Shown here: in pieces, positions 5,772 to 7,448 of the stretch | How positions within the stretch are numbered: the first letter of the stretch is position 1 | Layout: each line of letters starts with the position of its first letter | Assembly: GCA_017860765.1 (NCBI GenBank) | Contig: JAGDMY010000067.1 | Location: forward strand, 1-7,448 | Source of the DNA: Chloroflexota bacterium | Lineage (GTDB): Bacteria > Chloroflexota > Dehalococcoidia > Dehalococcoidales > UBA3254 | Direction of reading: 5' to 3' | Length of the DNA: 7,448 bases | Made by a program: the position numbers and the translations under genes | Notes under the pieces: model-generated | What the model was told of the DNA's origin: nothing | The model's database searches: none | The model's input: the letters and a program-made list of their open reading frames with translations, nothing else

Positions 5772-7448
5772 ATGAGCATGCGTGGGGCTATAAAGCGCTT
5801 AATATCCTGGATCAATATCAGCATTCAACGTAAACTGCTTTTCTGGAGTATTGGCTTCTGGGTGATCTCCGTATCCCTTCTCAGCCTGACCATCTTCTGG
5901 TATGGGCAAACCGCCCTGACCAATGACACCCGTCAGCGCAACGTCCAGTTGGCTTCAATCATTAGCCGGGACGTCAATTCCCAGATCAGCACGATCTTTT
6001 CGGATATCCGCACCTTCTCGCGATACCTCGGGACTCTGAACCCTGATTTAACCACACAGGCCGCAGCCATTCTGGGCTTACGTTTATCTTCGCCCCAGAG
6101 ATATCGCGCGGTCTATTATTTTAACGCTGGCGGCGCGCTTCTGTTATATCTGGACGATCCGCTGGAATCCCTCCTCTCCCTGAAAAGCGCTGCCGATATC
6201 ACCACCCGGCCTGGCAAGGTGATGGATAAGGAGGTAATGGACACCTTCCGGATGACCGGCGGGACAACCACCATCGTATCGGAAGTCCGCTTTACCGGAC
6301 TTGAGGGAGTTCCGGTGATTTATATTGGGGTTCCGGTCAATTTCCCCGGAGGAGAGACCAGAGTTGCGATATATGAGATCGATTTGCGGGATATCTGGCA
6401 ACGTATCAATTTAAGCACCATCGGCCAGTCCGGCTTTTCCTTTGCAGTTTCCCGCGGAGGAACTATCATAGCCTATCCTCAGCCTGCTTCCATAGGGCGT
6501 TTGATACCTCCCGAAATCGATCCCCTCTTGCAGGGTTTTGAAGGTTACACCGAATATAAAGACCCTGCCACGAATCGCGAAGTTATCGCCGCATATAGCC
6601 CCGTAGGCGGCTCCACAGGCTGGGGAATTGTGGTAGTTCAGGAAAAGTCCGAGGCCTATGCCCCCATATTCAGGATAGGATTTTTTATTATCGCCCTCTG
6701 GGCAGGCCTGGCTGTTATAGGAATCTTCGGAATCTTATTTTTGATACGCAACTTCAGCCGACCCATCGCTTACCTCACCCGGGCCACTAACCAAATTGCC
6801 CAAACCGGCGACCTATCCCAAACGGCCCTGGTCCAGAGGACCGATGAAGTCGGTCAGCTGAGCCAGGCATTTGACAAGATGATCAGTCGGCTGCAAGAGT
6901 CCGAAATCAGGTTGGCCCATGCGGCCGCTGAGGAGCGCAACCGCCTGGCGCGTGACTTTCATGACGCAGTGAGCCAGACCCTCTTTTCCGCCAGTCTTAT
7001 TGCTGACGTGCTACCCCGTCTATGGGAAAAAAATCCGACCGAAGCGCGTAAAAGGTTGGAGGAAGTCCGCCAGTTGACCCGGGGTGCTCTGGCAGAAATG
7101 CGCACCCTTTTGCTGGAGCTGCGGCCGGCCTCCCTGGTGGAAGCCGATATCGGGACGTTACTGCATCAGCTTGGTGAGTCCATTACCGGCCGTTCGCGTA
7201 TTCCCGTGACCGTGTTGATAGACGGCCAGTGTCCCCTGCCCACCGAAGTTAAGGTGGCGCTGTACCGGATTTCCCAGGAAGCTTTAAATAATGTAGCCAA
7301 GCACTCCGGGGCTACAAAGGCCATCGTGAATCTGACCTGCAGTCCCCAAGAGGTGCTACTTAAAATCACTGATGACGGCCGGGGTTTTGATACCGAAATC
7401 AATTCCAGCAAAAGTCTGGGGCTGGGCATCATTCGCGAGCGTGTAAAA
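5772..7448 (+). CDS. Membrane sensor histidine kinase (Cache-HAMP-HisKA_3), C-terminus beyond right edge
   Basis: The frame is open for 559 codons to the window end with no stop. It has a basic N-terminus, TM1 at about residues 22-44, an extracytoplasmic region at 45-299, TM2 at about 300-325, and a HAMP linker at about 326-378 (RNFSRPIAYLTRATNQIAQ...DEVGQLSQAF). The sensor region contains GFSFAVSRGGTIIAYP, typical of Cache domains; its size suggests a double Cache. The kinase core is the NarX/DesK/LiaS type: the H-box ERNRLARDFHDAVSQ with phospho-acceptor His397, the N-box YRISQEALNNVAKHS with Asn506-Asn507, the G1 box DDGRGFD (534-540) and the G2 start LGLGIIRERV at about 549. Only the last stretch of the ATPase domain is missing. 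The partner would be a NarL/LuxR-type response regulator, likely just past the edge. The start at 5772 lacks a good ribosome site; an ATG two codons on is an alternative, and coupling to the upstream gene 5 bp away is likely. Confidence 0.92.
   Translation, partial: MSMRGAIKRLISWINISIQRKLLFWSIGFWVISVSLLSLTIFWYGQTALTNDTRQRNVQLASIISRDVNSQISTIFSDIRTFSRYLGTLNPDLTTQAAAILGLRLSSPQRYRAVYYFNAGGALLLYLDDPLESLLSLKSAADITTRPGKVMDKEVMDTFRMTGGTTTIVSEVRFTGLEGVPVIYIGVPVNFPGGETRVAIYEIDLRDIWQRINLSTIGQSGFSFAVSRGGTIIAYPQPASIGRLIPPEIDPLLQGFEGYTEYKDPATNREVIAAYSPVGGSTGWGIVVVQEKSEAYAPIFRIGFFIIALWAGLAVIGIFGILFLIRNFSRPIAYLTRATNQIAQTGDLSQTALVQRTDEVGQLSQAFDKMISRLQESEIRLAHAAAEERNRLARDFHDAVSQTLFSASLIADVLPRLWEKNPTEARKRLEEVRQLTRGALAEMRTLLLELRPASLVEADIGTLLHQLGESITGRSRIPVTVLIDGQCPLPTEVKVALYRISQEALNNVAKHSGATKAIVNLTCSPQEVLLKITDDGRGFDTEINSSKSLGLGIIRERVK

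Noticed and set aside
7166..7432. Minus-strand open frame of 88 codons within the kinase
   Set aside because: It lies antisense to the conserved N-box and G-boxes of the histidine kinase and shows no recognisable features.

Overview
This window carries two divergently transcribed blocks, both complete except at the window edges. The base composition is balanced, Shine-Dalgarno sites are present at several genes, and two genes appear to use TTG starts. The layout is a fatty-acid/phospholipid operon next to holA, with MaoC-type hydratases in place of FabZ and a FabL-like enoyl reductase. This fits a Chloroflexota (Dehalococcoidia-like) or deep Firmicutes-like anaerobe. That placement is inference from gene order and protein style, not from a marker gene.

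Minus-strand block (4608 down to 1). holA (DNA polymerase III delta) comes first, followed by a six-gene lipid operon in transcription order: a MaoC/hot-dog protein without the catalytic dyad (HadA-like), a MaoC hydratase with the dyad (HadB-like), plsX, acpP, a FabL-type enoyl-ACP reductase, and fabF (cut by the left edge). A near-consensus promoter lies just after the holA stop. A perfect 9+3+9 palindrome sits just downstream of its predicted transcription start, so the operon is probably controlled by a DNA-binding repressor that is not encoded here. Together the products supply the carrier (AcpP), condensation (FabF), dehydration (HadAB-like pair), final reduction (FabL-like) and the hand-over of acyl-ACP to phospholipid synthesis (PlsX). 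FabD, FabH and a FabG ketoreductase are not in the window.

Plus-strand block (4741 to the right edge). A lipoprotein of the BMP/PnrA substrate-binding family is followed after 5 bp by a membrane histidine kinase. The kinase has an extracytoplasmic Cache-like sensor, a HAMP domain and a NarX/LiaS-type (HisKA_3) kinase core, and runs off the right edge. No ABC permease or ATPase follows the binding protein, so a binding-protein/sensor-kinase signalling pair is the most interesting reading.

The 132-bp divergent region 4609-4740 holds a promoter candidate for each direction. There is no RNA gene, insertion sequence, CRISPR array or other repeat that I can support, and no gene-free stretch longer than 300 bases.
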